From Microcaldota archaeon (lineage in GTDB: Archaea > Micrarchaeota > Micrarchaeia > Burarchaeales > JAKAKT01), in contig JAPLWU010000107.1 in NCBI GenBank assembly GCA_026396425.1, positions 1 to 11,453 of the forward strand: DNA of 11,453 nt. The letters run 5' to 3'. Below the pieces are notes generated by a model. That model had not been told where the DNA came from, ran no database searches, and saw only the letters and a list, made by a program, of their open reading frames with translations. Positions 1-6,178 of the stretch are shown piece after piece. Within the stretch, counting starts at the first letter, position 1. Every line of letters begins with the position of its first letter. Both the position numbers and the translations under genes were made by a program.

Positions 1-454
1 TGAACATCGTGTTTGCAATTCCGACCGCGCCCACAAGGAGCGAAACCGCGGCTATTCCCGCAAGGAAGAGCGTGATGCTGCTCGTTGCGCTGCTGATACT
101 AGCCTGCATGTCCTTCGTAGCGGAAAGCGAGAAGTCCTGCTCGTCAACTCCCCTCGAAATCATGAGCGCATCCGTTATCTCAGTTTCCACCGTGTCTATA
201 TCGGCCCCGTCCTGTGCCAATACCGATATACTGTCATACTCGTCCTGCACCGAGCCGTTGAGGACCTCGTAGGCGTTGTCAATCGGCATGTAGATTGAGC
301 GGTCGAAGCGCCCCGTATCCTCGGTTATTCCTATAACCTTAAAGCTTCTCCCGGCTATGCGGAGCTCCTTCCCGAGCGTTATCTCCTTTTTGAAAAAAGT
401 GCTGGCGAGCGAATAGCCGATGACAATGACATTTTTATCCGAACTCGTTAGGAG
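1..454 (-). CDS. MacB/FtsX-family ABC permease, 3' part, continued from 448-924 by a frameshift and cut by the window edge
   Basis: Read on the minus strand from about 454, this frame stays open to the window edge. It encodes LLTSSDKNVIVIGYSLA, then FFKKEITLGKELRIAG, then FKVIGI and RSIYMPID, and ends in a hydrophobic stretch (LFLAGIAAVSLLVGAVGIAN). This is the second half of a MacB periplasmic-core domain followed by the start of the C-terminal FtsX membrane domain. The phrase before it in the neighbouring frame ends ...SSKAGEG, and one added base at 451-462 would give EGRLLTSSDKN, the usual MacB-type junction. The piece is therefore the continuation of the 448-924 gene, not a separate gene. 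The last two or so membrane helices lie outside the window. The family uses an ABC ATPase to move substrates such as peptides or lipoproteins across or out of the membrane; the substrate here is unknown. Confidence 0.8.
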
Positions 455-924
455 TCTCCTTCGCCTGCTTTGCTGCTCGTCACTTCCGCCCATGTTTCCG
501 GGTCGGTCCCGGTAATCTGCAGCGTTCCGCTTTCGCTTCCGTAAGTAACGTTTGCCCTTCCGCTTATCTGCGCGTTTATCACGCTTATGTCAGCCATGCT
601 CTCCAGCGTTTGGACGTCGTCTTTTGTCAGCACAGAACTGTCCGAGCTTGATTCCCCGCCCATCCCGCCTGGGCCACCCCCTCCTCCGCCCATCGCCCCG
701 AAGCCCATCCCCTGCGCCCTCGAGTAGCCGGGGGAGAGGGTTATCAGGTTGGCGTTCAAACTGCTCAGCTGGGAATTCACCTGGTTCTGCATTGTCTGCC
801 CAAGCGAAACTATCGCTATGACGGAAGCCACGCCTATGACGATACCGATTATGGTGAGCCAGCTCCTGAGCTTGCTGTGCATTACCATGTTCACGGCAAC
901 TTTGAAGCATTTATCCAGTTTCAT
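448..924 (-). CDS. MacB/FtsX-family ABC permease, N-terminal part (apparent frameshift at its end)
   Basis: This is the N-terminal half of a MacB-type permease. Residues 1-20 are a basic N-terminus (MKLDKCFKVA, HSKLRS). Residues about 21-42 are the first membrane helix (WLTIIGIVIGVASVIAIVSLG), the classic FtsX/MacB opening. The extracytoplasmic domain follows and contains a Gly/Met-rich insert at about 71-90 and the VTYGSESGTLQITGTDPE segment. The frame stops at 448-450, yet the next frame carries on with matching MacB sequence, so about one base seems to be missing near 451-462. The start ATG overlaps the stop of a 25-codon upstream frame (ATGA). It lies 81 bases after the ABC ATPase gene and probably shares its transcript. 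Membrane role is well supported; substrate is not known. Sequencing error and real decay cannot be separated here. Confidence 0.85.
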   Translation of the reverse strand: MKLDKCFKVAVNMVMHSKLRSWLTIIGIVIGVASVIAIVSLGQTMQNQVNSQLSSLNANLITLSPGYSRAQGMGFGAMGGGGGGPGGMGGESSSDSSVLTKDDVQTLESMADISVINAQISGRANVTYGSESGTLQITGTDPETWAEVTSSKAGEGDS

Positions 925-998
925 TCAATCCCTGCCATGATTCTTCCCATGCCCTCCGGCTTCGAGGGCGCATCCATTGAGCCCCATACAATCCCCAT
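921..998 (-). CDS. possible 25-residue ORF coupled to the permease start
   Basis: The gap between the ABC ATPase stop and the permease start contains an ATG frame of 25 codons (MGIVWGSMDAPSK...). Its TGA overlaps the permease ATG as ATGA, the arrangement used for translational coupling. It also contains the small hairpin at 951-969. I recognise no family, and the peptide may be only a coupling device or chance. No strong Shine-Dalgarno sequence is visible before it. Confidence 0.25.
   Translation of the reverse strand: MGIVWGSMDAPSKPEGMGRIMAGIE
951..969 (-). other. short hairpin between ABC ATPase and permease genes
   Basis: GCCCTC at 951-956 pairs perfectly with GAGGGC at 964-969 around a 7-base loop. 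It lies inside the 81-base spacer between ATPase and permease. There is no T-tract after it on the minus strand, so it does not look like a terminator. It could tune stability or translation of the operon RNA, or be chance. Confidence 0.35.
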
Positions 999-1005
999 TT
1001 GAAAA

Positions 1006-1752
1006 TTACTCCAACTCGCCCATCGGCTTTATCATCTCCTTATTTCTCTCAACCCTGACGACTTCCCCGTCCTTGAGCTCGATGAACCTCTGCGCATACC
1101 TGGCCAAATCGTGGTCATGCGTTACGAGTATGATGGTTTTGCCCTGCGTCTTCCAGAGCTTGTAGAGCATCTCGAGCACTCCTCTCCCGGTCACGCTGTC
1201 GAGCGCACCGGTGGGCTCGTCCGCAAGAATTATTTCAGGGTCGGCAGCAAGCGAGCGGGCGATTGAAACTCGCTGCTGCTCGCCCCCCGAAAGCTGGCCA
1301 GGCCGGTTTTTCATCTTTTCCCCGAGGCCCACGAGCTTCAAAATTTCCCCTGCCCGTTTTTCCGCCTTCCCGCCATCGAACTCCTGGAGCTCGAGGGGCA
1401 GAATCACGTTCTCGTAGGCGCTCATGTTAGGTATCAGATTGTACTGCTGGAAAATGAAACCAATCATCCTGCCCCTGAGGGTTGCGAGGTCGGATTCGCT
1501 CATCTTTGAGATATCCCTCGATTTGAGGAAGATGCTGCCCCGAGAGGGCGTGTCGAGGCAGCCGACGAGGTTCATCATCGTGGATTTACCGCTTCCCGAA
1601 GGCCCCACTATCGCGACGAAGTCGCCCTGTTTTATCTCCACGCTCACGTTCTTCAGCGCGTGAACCTTGATCTCGCCCATCTGGTAGGTCTTCCAGACGT
1701 CCTTGAGGACCACAAGCGGCCTTTCAACCGAACCACTATTCCCCTTTTCCAT
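1006..1752 (-). CDS. ABC transporter ATP-binding protein, MacB/LolD family
   Basis: This is the ATPase that powers the adjacent MacB/FtsX-type permease by hydrolysing ATP on the cytoplasmic face. All catalytic motifs are intact in the 248-residue protein: Walker A GPSGSGKST (50-58), Q-loop glutamine about 102 (FIFQQYNLIP), signature LSGGEQ (154-159), Walker B IILADEP (174-180) with the catalytic glutamate, D-loop ALD (183-185), and H-loop histidine 212 (VTHDHD). The phrase FQQYNLIPNMSAYENV and the length are typical of the LolD/MacB/FtsE group. The chosen ATG has GGGAGGAG about 12 bases upstream. It lies 68 bases downstream of the COG1361-like gene and upstream of the permease, an order common in archaea. 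Function as an exporter ATPase is secure; the cargo is not known. Confidence 0.95.
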   Translation of the reverse strand: MEKGNSGSVERPLVVLKDVWKTYQMGEIKVHALKNVSVEIKQGDFVAIVGPSGSGKSTMMNLVGCLDTPSRGSIFLKSRDISKMSESDLATLRGRMIGFIFQQYNLIPNMSAYENVILPLELQEFDGGKAEKRAGEILKLVGLGEKMKNRPGQLSGGEQQRVSIARSLAADPEIILADEPTGALDSVTGRGVLEMLYKLWKTQGKTIILVTHDHDLARYAQRFIELKDGEVVRVERNKEMIKPMGELE

Positions 1753-1820
1753 TCAACCGCCTACTCCTCCCATCAAGCTGCCTTTTTCTCCCGAACCCCC
1801 CCTTTTTCCATCCTAACTGC

Positions 1821-3473
1821 CTATTTATCGATATCCAAATCCAGTTTCCTCTTCCTCCTCCTGTACAGGTAGTAGCCGCCTCCCGCGGCCACTAGGACAA
1901 TCGCCCCGAGCTGGATGGCATCAAGGCCGAAAATTATCCCGCTCGACTTCGCAGTCGTTCTTGAAGCGAATGAAGTCTGCCCTGCGCCCGCGGAGTTGAT
2001 GCTCACTTCCTGGATTACCGTGTGCGGCTGGTTCTGCTCGTCCTTGAAGGTGACGGTCACTTTTGCCTTTCCCGTGGCCTGCTGGGTTCTGTTGACCTGC
2101 TGCGTCGTGTTGGACTGCCTGGAGCCGTTCTGCTGTGGAACTGATGCGCCGGAGCTGGCTCCAGGCTGGGGCATCGTCCCGCTCATGTTCGCTGTTCCCG
2201 AAGAACTCGCCGAAACGGTGATGGTCGAATAATCGTCTATGGCCATCGTCCCGATGAACTTCTCGGTCTTGCTCCCTCCATAGTCAACGACCGCGTAGAC
2301 GCTCCTTATCGCCGTGTTCCCCACGTTCGAAACCTGGATGACAATCTCGCTCCCGGTCGTCGAAGTCGAGACCTCGCCCGTGATTTTTATTTCCGGCGTC
2401 GCCTCCACGCGTATCCCAACCTCATGGGTGAAGGTTTTGCCAGTGCCCAGCGTCACGTTCACGGGCAATTCGTAATATCCCGAACTCGCTGAGGCGTCGA
2501 TTCCCAGGGATACTGTTTCGTATGCGGTTTTGCCAGGCTCAATGGAGCCGAAATAGATCTTGCTCGCCCCGAGCGGAGTGAACACGCTCGTAGAGCTGAC
2601 ATCAACGATTGCGGAAGTTTCGCTAGTCCCGATGTTTTCAATGGCCAGCTTGAAGTCCACCGCGGCCCCAATCTCGGCCGTGGACATGGGGTCGAGGCTT
2701 AACCTGAAATGCGATGACGGGTCGAGTACGTTGACCGCCCCGACGTAGAGCGGCGGAGTTGTTTGGTTCTGCAGCGCGTCCATGTACGAGAAAGTAAGCG
2801 GAATCAAGTACTGGCCAACCGACGCCAGCGAAGAGGAGACTAGCTCGATTGTGACGTTTTTTGCCGAATCCGACGGTATGCTGCCGACGTATTTCCTCGT
2901 GCTGCCTTCTATCGAAAACGAGGAGTTCAGCGGGCATGAAATCGTCAAATCGTTTACTATGCCCCCTGTGTTTCTTATCTCAAGGTCTACTGAAACTTTT
3001 TCCCCCGGGGACAGCGATGCCTTGCCAATCGAGAGCGTGTCGACCTGCAGAATCTCGTTCTGCGAGATGACTACCGGAACGGAGAAAGTCGTGGATTTCG
3101 AACTTCCTCCCTCAGGAGTCGCCAGGTAATACGCGCTAATCGTGTAGAGCATCATCCCGGAATTGAAATCCTGCGGAATTGTAAATGGAATCGAAACCTG
3201 CGAGTTCGAGCCCGCTGCTATGTCGCTCGGGTAAGTGGAAATGATTTTGTGCGCGTAGCTGTCCGAATAATCCAGCTTTATCCCGCTCGCGGTTCCGCTC
3301 CCGGTGTTCTCAATGGTCAGCTGAACGTAACCTTTCGTGCCAGGGTAAACCTTTGTCGGAACCACCGAATATCCCGTTACCTGAAGCGCGGCATCGCTCG
3401 CAGTAGCTGCGAAAGCGAACTCGGAAGCCAAAAGCAACATTAGCACAAACGCCAAAACAAAATCCGTCTTCAT
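1821..3473 (-). CDS. COG1361-type S-layer/CARDB-like surface protein with C-terminal membrane anchor
   Basis: This is a secreted protein held in the membrane by its C-terminus. Residues about 3-22 form a signal peptide (MKTDFVLAFVLMLLLAS...FAFA). Three to four beta-sandwich repeats follow, each with the CARDB/COG1361 signature of a PG(x)K/E turn followed by an I-E/R-N-T/I-G strand: about 35-137 (YPGTKGYVQLTIENTGSG), 145-247 (LSPGEKVSVDLEIRNTGG), 258-357 (DFKLAIENIGTSE) and 363-420 (VIQVSNVGNT). A Ser/Gln/Asn-rich linker at about 424-467 has several N-glycosylation sequons. The protein ends in one membrane helix (about 514-536) and a basic RRRKRK stop-transfer tail. It is first in the likely operon with the ABC ATPase and permease, so it may be an extracytoplasmic partner of that exporter. 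ATG at 3473 has GGTGAT just upstream. A GTG at 3482 is an alternative start close to the predicted transcription start. Confidence 0.85.
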   Translation of the reverse strand: MKTDFVLAFVLMLLLASEFAFAATASDAALQVTGYSVVPTKVYPGTKGYVQLTIENTGSGTASGIKLDYSDSYAHKIISTYPSDIAAGSNSQVSIPFTIPQDFNSGMMLYTISAYYLATPEGGSSKSTTFSVPVVISQNEILQVDTLSIGKASLSPGEKVSVDLEIRNTGGIVNDLTISCPLNSSFSIEGSTRKYVGSIPSDSAKNVTIELVSSSLASVGQYLIPLTFSYMDALQNQTTPPLYVGAVNVLDPSSHFRLSLDPMSTAEIGAAVDFKLAIENIGTSETSAIVDVSSTSVFTPLGASKIYFGSIEPGKTAYETVSLGIDASASSGYYELPVNVTLGTGKTFTHEVGIRVEATPEIKITGEVSTSTTGSEIVIQVSNVGNTAIRSVYAVVDYGGSKTEKFIGTMAIDDYSTITVSASSSGTANMSGTMPQPGASSGASVPQQNGSRQSNTTQQVNRTQQATGKAKVTVTFKDEQNQPHTVIQEVSINSAGAGQTSFASRTTAKSSGIIFGLDAIQLGAIVLVAAGGGYYLYRRRKRKLDLDIDK

Positions 3474-3503
3474 TCCAATCACCGCGTTTCTGGGAACGGG
3501 CCG

Positions 3504-3512
3504 CTTATAAGT
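3504..3512 (-). promoter_or_regulatory. TATA box of the surface-protein/ABC operon
   Basis: On the minus strand ACTTATAAG is preceded by GGGAAATCT, which fits a BRE plus TATA box. It lies about 35 bases ahead of the ATG at 3473 and about 26 ahead of the GTG at 3482. The transcript would have a leader of about ten bases (GGTGATTGGA) or none. It lacks the TCGTTA element of the plus-strand promoters. Confidence 0.6.
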
Positions 3513-3573
3513 AGATTTCCCGAAATAAGCCCTAACTTATACCCAAATCCGCATCAAAACCGAAGGCCAAAGC

Positions 3574-3595
3574 CTTAAACTCTTAATTATCGTTA
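3574..3595 (+). promoter_or_regulatory. promoter of the cysteine-repeat lipoprotein: TATA box plus TCGTTA element
   Basis: CTTAAA at 3574-3579 is followed 15 bases later by TCGTTA at 3590-3595. The predicted transcription start is near 3600-3605, then CGGTGGGGG (3606-3614) serves as Shine-Dalgarno sequence directly before the ATG at 3616. The same TTAAA/TCGTTA pair occurs at five other places in the window. Confidence 0.65.
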
Positions 3596-3615
3596 CTCTT
3601 TACAGCGGTGGGGGA

Positions 3616-4596
3616 ATGAACTTCAAGTACGAATGGTTTTTTTTGATAATTGCGGCCGTTATCCTGTTTTCAGGCTGTTCTGGCCTGAAGAAGGAATGCG
3701 CCATCACTACCGATTGCAATGCGAGCGCGATGTGCGTGAATGAAACCTGCGTGCTCCGGCCGGGGTGCGCTTACAACAACCCGCAGTGTGATTCGGGTTA
3801 CGAATGCAAAAACAACAGCTGCGTGAAAAAGGCGGGATGTTTATACAATAACCCGTCGTGCGGTCATGATTTTGTTTGCGCGAATAACGAGTGCTTCAAG
3901 AAACGCGGGTGCGAATACCAAAATCCTTCATGCGATTTTGGCTCGGACTGCATAAACAATGCGTGCATCAGAAAACGGGGTTGCGATTACGACAACCCGG
4001 CTTGCGGTTCCACGTCCGAATGCGTCAATAATACCTGCATGAGAAAGGCGGGTTGTTCCTACGACAACCCCCCGTGCGGTTCGGATTCCGAATGCCAAAA
4101 CAACACGTGTATCAAGAAATTGGGCTGCGAGTTCGATAACCCGGCCTGCGCTTCCGATTTCGACTGCATGAACAACACCTGCGTCAAGAAAACAGGCTGC
4201 GCATATCAAAACCCCCCGTGCGGTCCAAGCTTTGATTGCATAGGCAACCAATGCATTAAACGGCCGGGGTGCGATTATGACAACCCCCCGTGCAGTACGG
4301 GATATGTGTGCAGGAGCAACCAATGCCTCAGGCAATTGACTTTAACGGAGAAGGAGGAAATTCTCGGGCTGGTTTCGGCTTTCAACGCAAGCAGGAAATA
4401 CGCTGACCTTAGACGATGCGGCAATCGCCTGCATGATGGTCAACACGGATTCGCCCGGGGCTTGCGGATACCCAACGAGACTAGAAGGCACCCTCCAGTT
4501 CGGGATAGACACTTTCAACATAGACAACAACCTGACCGCGTTCTTCCAGGCGATTTCTGTCATGACCCCGGAAAACACGGTTGGCAAGCTTGCTGA
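3616..4596 (+). CDS. disulfide-rich repeat lipoprotein (frameshifted after about residue 255-262)
   Basis: This encodes a secreted lipoprotein. Residues 1-20 are a signal sequence (MNFKYEWFFLIIAAVILFSG) with a lipobox-like FSGC at Cys21. After a degenerate first unit (about 26-49), eight tandem 24-residue units follow at 50-241. Their consensus is GCxYxNPxCxxxxxCxNNxCxKx, with four cysteines each, so about 32 cysteines could form disulfides outside the cell. The spacing resembles small EGF/EB-like cysteine modules, but I cannot name a family. After the repeats comes LTEKEEILGLVSAFNASRKY. The remaining predicted residues (RRCGNRLHDGQHG...) look like a wrong-frame read, since the next frame gives a sensible acidic and hydrophobic continuation to 4753. 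One extra base near 4380-4403 would explain it. The start is chosen by the adjacent GGTGGGGG and upstream promoter. Likely role: surface exposure, adhesion or binding; unproven. Confidence 0.8.
   Translation: MNFKYEWFFLIIAAVILFSGCSGLKKECAITTDCNASAMCVNETCVLRPGCAYNNPQCDSGYECKNNSCVKKAGCLYNNPSCGHDFVCANNECFKKRGCEYQNPSCDFGSDCINNACIRKRGCDYDNPACGSTSECVNNTCMRKAGCSYDNPPCGSDSECQNNTCIKKLGCEFDNPACASDFDCMNNTCVKKTGCAYQNPPCGPSFDCIGNQCIKRPGCDYDNPPCSTGYVCRSNQCLRQLTLTEKEEILGLVSAFNASRKYADLRRCGNRLHDGQHGFARGLRIPNETRRHPPVRDRHFQHRQQPDRVLPGDFCHDPGKHGWQAC
3763..4338 (+). repeat. eight tandem 72-base units encoding 24-residue four-cysteine modules
   Basis: The units are in register with no indels. Each codes for GC-x-Y/F-x-NP-x-C-x5-C-x3-x-C plus a basic pair. 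The protein pattern is more constant than the DNA (cysteine, NP and N-N are kept while x positions vary), which points to selection on the protein rather than very recent duplication. Confidence 0.9.
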
Positions 4597-4753
4597 AGCC
4601 AAAGAATACGTCCTGGGGGCAAGGGCAAGCGCAGCAAGCGCCGCAGCATCCCTGCTTCGCTGGGACGTCTCCTGCACAGAGTGCATCGGAATATGCCCGG
4701 TCATGCCTTACGATCTCAATTCCCTGGACGCTGCAGCAGAACGCTTGCATTAA
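4403..4753 (+). CDS. C-terminal domain of the cysteine-repeat lipoprotein, in the shifted frame
   Basis: The frame reads LTLDDAAIACMMVNTDSPG, then FGIDTFNIDNNLTAFFQA, then a helix-like region (GKLAEAKEYVLGARASAASAAASLL), a CTECIGIC cysteine cluster, and ends DLNSLDAAAERLH before TAA. It begins exactly where the 3616 frame stops making sense, and has no ribosome-binding site of its own. An internal ATG at 4433 would give a 106-residue product if translated alone, but I read it as the tail of the upstream gene after a +1 or -2 shift. The segment looks like an alpha-helical secreted domain with its own cysteine cluster. I do not recognise a family. Confidence 0.65.
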   Translation: MTLDDAAIACMMVNTDSPGACGYPTRLEGTLQFGIDTFNIDNNLTAFFQAISVMTPENTVGKLAEAKEYVLGARASAASAAASLLRWDVSCTECIGICPVMPYDLNSLDAAAERLH

Positions 4754-4774
4754 ACCCCCAATCCGGGCGAAATA

Positions 4775-4796
4775 ATTAAAACCCCTGGCATCGTTA
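4775..4796 (+). promoter_or_regulatory. promoter of the small cysteine-rich lipoprotein
   Basis: ATTAAA at 4775-4780 is followed 15 bases later by TCGTTA at 4791-4796, the same pair as at 3574. The predicted transcription start is near 4803-4806, immediately ahead of GGTGGTGG and an ATG at 4812. Confidence 0.6.
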
Positions 4797-4811
4797 ACTC
4801 TACGGTGGTGG

Positions 4812-4844
4812 ATGTGGGAGAAGACGTGTGGAAAGAAATTGTGA
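4812..4844 (+). CDS. possible 10-residue leader ORF before the lipoprotein
   Basis: The strongest ribosome-binding site here (GGTGGTGG, 4804-4811) points at an ATG at 4812, exactly as at the other promoters. That frame encodes only MWEKTCGKKL before TGA at 4842-4844. It overlaps the GTG start of the lipoprotein at 4828 in another frame and ends five bases before the in-frame ATG at 4849. It may be a leader peptide, or mark a damaged original start. Confidence 0.25.
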   Translation: MWEKTCGKKL

Positions 4845-5181
4845 AACCATGAAACCCGTCCACCTTTTCATCGTTCTGGTTCTCGCACTTGGAATTTTTG
4901 GTTGTACCGGAGATGCGCCCAAGGCATGCACGATGGAAGCCAAACTCTGTCCTGACGGCTCAGCAGTGGGCAGGAACGGCTCGAAGGATTGCGAGTTCGA
5001 CCCGTGCCCGGGCTACAAATACTGCGATGCCATGACCCGATGCGAAAAAGGAGAATGCTACAAGTTTCAGGATTTGGACAAGCCGATTTGCTGGCAAGGA
5101 GTAAACCCGTGCGAAAGATGCGCTTCACGCAAATGCTCGATTTTGGAATCATACCCCGCTCAGATCGTGTGCGAAAAGTGA
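4828..5181 (+). CDS. small cysteine-rich lipoprotein with a CPDGS...CEFDPCP-type domain
   Basis: This encodes a secreted lipoprotein of 110-117 residues. The hydrophobic signal segment MKPVHLFIVLVLALGIFG ends in a lipobox-like GIFGC. The first mature domain has C-x7-C-PDGSAVGR...C-EFDPCP. That pattern recurs in secreted proteins of bacteria, candidate phyla and some archaea and is usually disulfide-bonded. A second half adds eight further cysteines (YKYCDAMTRCEKGECYKF..., NPCERCASRKC). GTG at 4828 has GGGAG seven bases upstream; ATG at 4849 gives a more standard signal peptide and is equally possible. It follows another cysteine-rich lipoprotein on the same strand with its own promoter. A structural or binding role at the cell surface is likely; no enzyme motif is seen. 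Confidence 0.75.
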   Translation: MERNCETMKPVHLFIVLVLALGIFGCTGDAPKACTMEAKLCPDGSAVGRNGSKDCEFDPCPGYKYCDAMTRCEKGECYKFQDLDKPICWQGVNPCERCASRKCSILESYPAQIVCEK

Positions 5182-5199
5182 ACAGGGGGAGAAATGGGC

Positions 5200-5241
5200 A
5201 GCTGATTCTCAAGCCGAAGGGTTAAATTCTCCTTTTGCGTG
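5200..5241 (+). promoter_or_regulatory. repeat-type promoter module (copy A)
   Basis: The upstream block GGCAGCTGATTCTCAAGCC (5200-5218) is followed by GTTAAA (5221-5226) and a weaker TGCGTG at 5236. It closely matches the modules at 6111 and 6922. It begins 18 bases after the stop of the lipoprotein. No clear gene starts just downstream: ATG at 5249 opens a 26-codon frame and the GNAT-like gene begins only at 5339. Confidence 0.5.
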
Positions 5242-5248
5242 GTAATGC

Positions 5249-5329
5249 ATGAAATCTGCCGTCTTTTCCGGCCAAGAGAATGTTTATGGGCTCGCGCAAA
5301 CTCAGATTGACGGACGGCGGCATGACTAA
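5249..5329 (+). CDS. possible 26-residue ORF right after promoter copy A
   Basis: The predicted transcription start of promoter copy A falls at about 5247-5252, so the ATG at 5249 could be a leaderless start (MKSAVFSGQENVYGLAQTQ...). Its stop lies ten bases before the ATG of the GNAT-like gene and overlaps a six-codon frame (5322-5342, MTKALE) whose TGA overlaps that ATG. No family is recognised. It could equally be untranslated leader sequence. Confidence 0.15.
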   Translation: MKSAVFSGQENVYGLAQTQIDGRRHD

Positions 5330-5338
5330 GGCGCTTGA

Positions 5339-6106
5339 ATGAAAATACACAACCGGTTGTTTGATGTCGACGTGCCTTTGATTTACGGAGGCAACTTTAG
5401 CTGGTTGAAGGCGGACGTTAGTTTCTGGTCACTATCGCAGAATGCATATCCGTTGATGGCCTTAAAGGAAAGCGATCTTGAAAACCTGCCAAAGCCACTG
5501 TGGTTATGGGAGTTGAGTGCCAACTCTGAAGTGGGAACGTTTGATGAAACTGATGAATGTGAATACCTGGTCTCAGGCTTTGACACGTTCGAGGACTATT
5601 TCAAGCGGCTTAATCACGGCAAGCAATGGACCATGAAAAAGTTTGATAAGTTAATCGATGTCACGATTGAAAAACCAAAGCGGGCCGAGATTGAGGAAAT
5701 GTACAAAAATCAATTTAACAGACTAAATGACGATAAGCAAACTGACGGATACTTTGAACAATGCATGAATGCGTTTTGTTCAAAGAATACCTACGCCTAT
5801 GTCGGGAGACAAAAAGAAAAGATCGTTGGGTTCAACATCGTAGTGAAAGAAGAAAATGAGATGCATAACCTTGCGGTGGTAATCCCAAAAGATTACGCGT
5901 CCGGGATTGGAATCTACCTGAATCTTGTTGCAATCAAGGATACGATAGCTAATGGAGAAAAGTATAATCTCGGTTACGGGAAATACCCCTACAAGGAAGA
6001 TTTGTGCAATGAGCAACGTTTAACCAAACAGGTAATATGCGCAAGCAAGGAATTTGCGCATAAGATTGGGGTCAAAGAACAAGACGTTTGGAAATTGGAA
6101 GGATAA
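5339..6106 (+). CDS. GNAT/FemAB-like acyltransferase (putative)
   Basis: This encodes a soluble 255-residue protein with no signal peptide or membrane helix. The N-terminal part (1-110) has aromatic patches (PLWLWEL, FDTFEDYFKRL). The C-terminal part (112-222) follows the GNAT/FemAB-like pattern: a helix (EEMYKNQFNRLN), a strand YAYVGRQKEKIVGFNIVVKE where a donor-using enzyme places its beta hairpin, a strand EMHNLAVVIP, a helix with GIGIYLNLVAIKDTIANG, and YNLGYGKYPYKE, which resembles the G-x-x-x-x-YK end motif of FemAB/BioF2-type acetyltransferases. No active-site residue can be assigned with certainty. Base composition is AT-richer than the flanking genes, suggesting recent acquisition. 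The start ATG overlaps the stop of a six-codon frame. The substrate is unknown; the call is by pattern only. Confidence 0.55.
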   Translation: MKIHNRLFDVDVPLIYGGNFSWLKADVSFWSLSQNAYPLMALKESDLENLPKPLWLWELSANSEVGTFDETDECEYLVSGFDTFEDYFKRLNHGKQWTMKKFDKLIDVTIEKPKRAEIEEMYKNQFNRLNDDKQTDGYFEQCMNAFCSKNTYAYVGRQKEKIVGFNIVVKEENEMHNLAVVIPKDYASGIGIYLNLVAIKDTIANGEKYNLGYGKYPYKEDLCNEQRLTKQVICASKEFAHKIGVKEQDVWKLEG

Positions 6107-6110
6107 GCTC

Positions 6111-6157
6111 GGCAGCTGATACTGAAACCAAAGCCTTAAAACCATTTAACTTCGTTA
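6111..6157 (+). promoter_or_regulatory. repeat-type promoter module (copy B) of the TM2/DUF2752 pair
   Basis: GGCAGCTGATACTGAAACC (6111-6129) is followed by CCTTAAA (6134-6140) and TCGTTA at 6152-6157, 16 bases after TTAAA. GGTGAGGTGG (6165-6174) then precedes the ATG at 6179. The module begins five bases after the stop of the GNAT-like gene. Confidence 0.65.
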
Positions 6158-6178
6158 ACTTACTGGTGAGGTGGTAGT

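Noticed and set aside
590..910. Long alternative frames opposite or beside the permease, the ABC ATPase and the adhesin-like gene
   Set aside because: They are low-complexity Arg/Pro/Ser-rich or basic sequences without ribosome-binding sites, explained as shadows of well-supported genes in GC-rich DNA.
3928..4335. 135-residue open frame on the minus strand opposite the cysteine repeats
   Set aside because: Its periodic sequence simply mirrors the 72-base repeat on the other strand; no start signal or family is seen.
3763..4338. CRISPR-like or other non-coding tandem array
   Set aside because: The 72-base units have no constant DNA repeat with unique spacers. Conservation is at protein level, in frame with a lipoprotein signal peptide.
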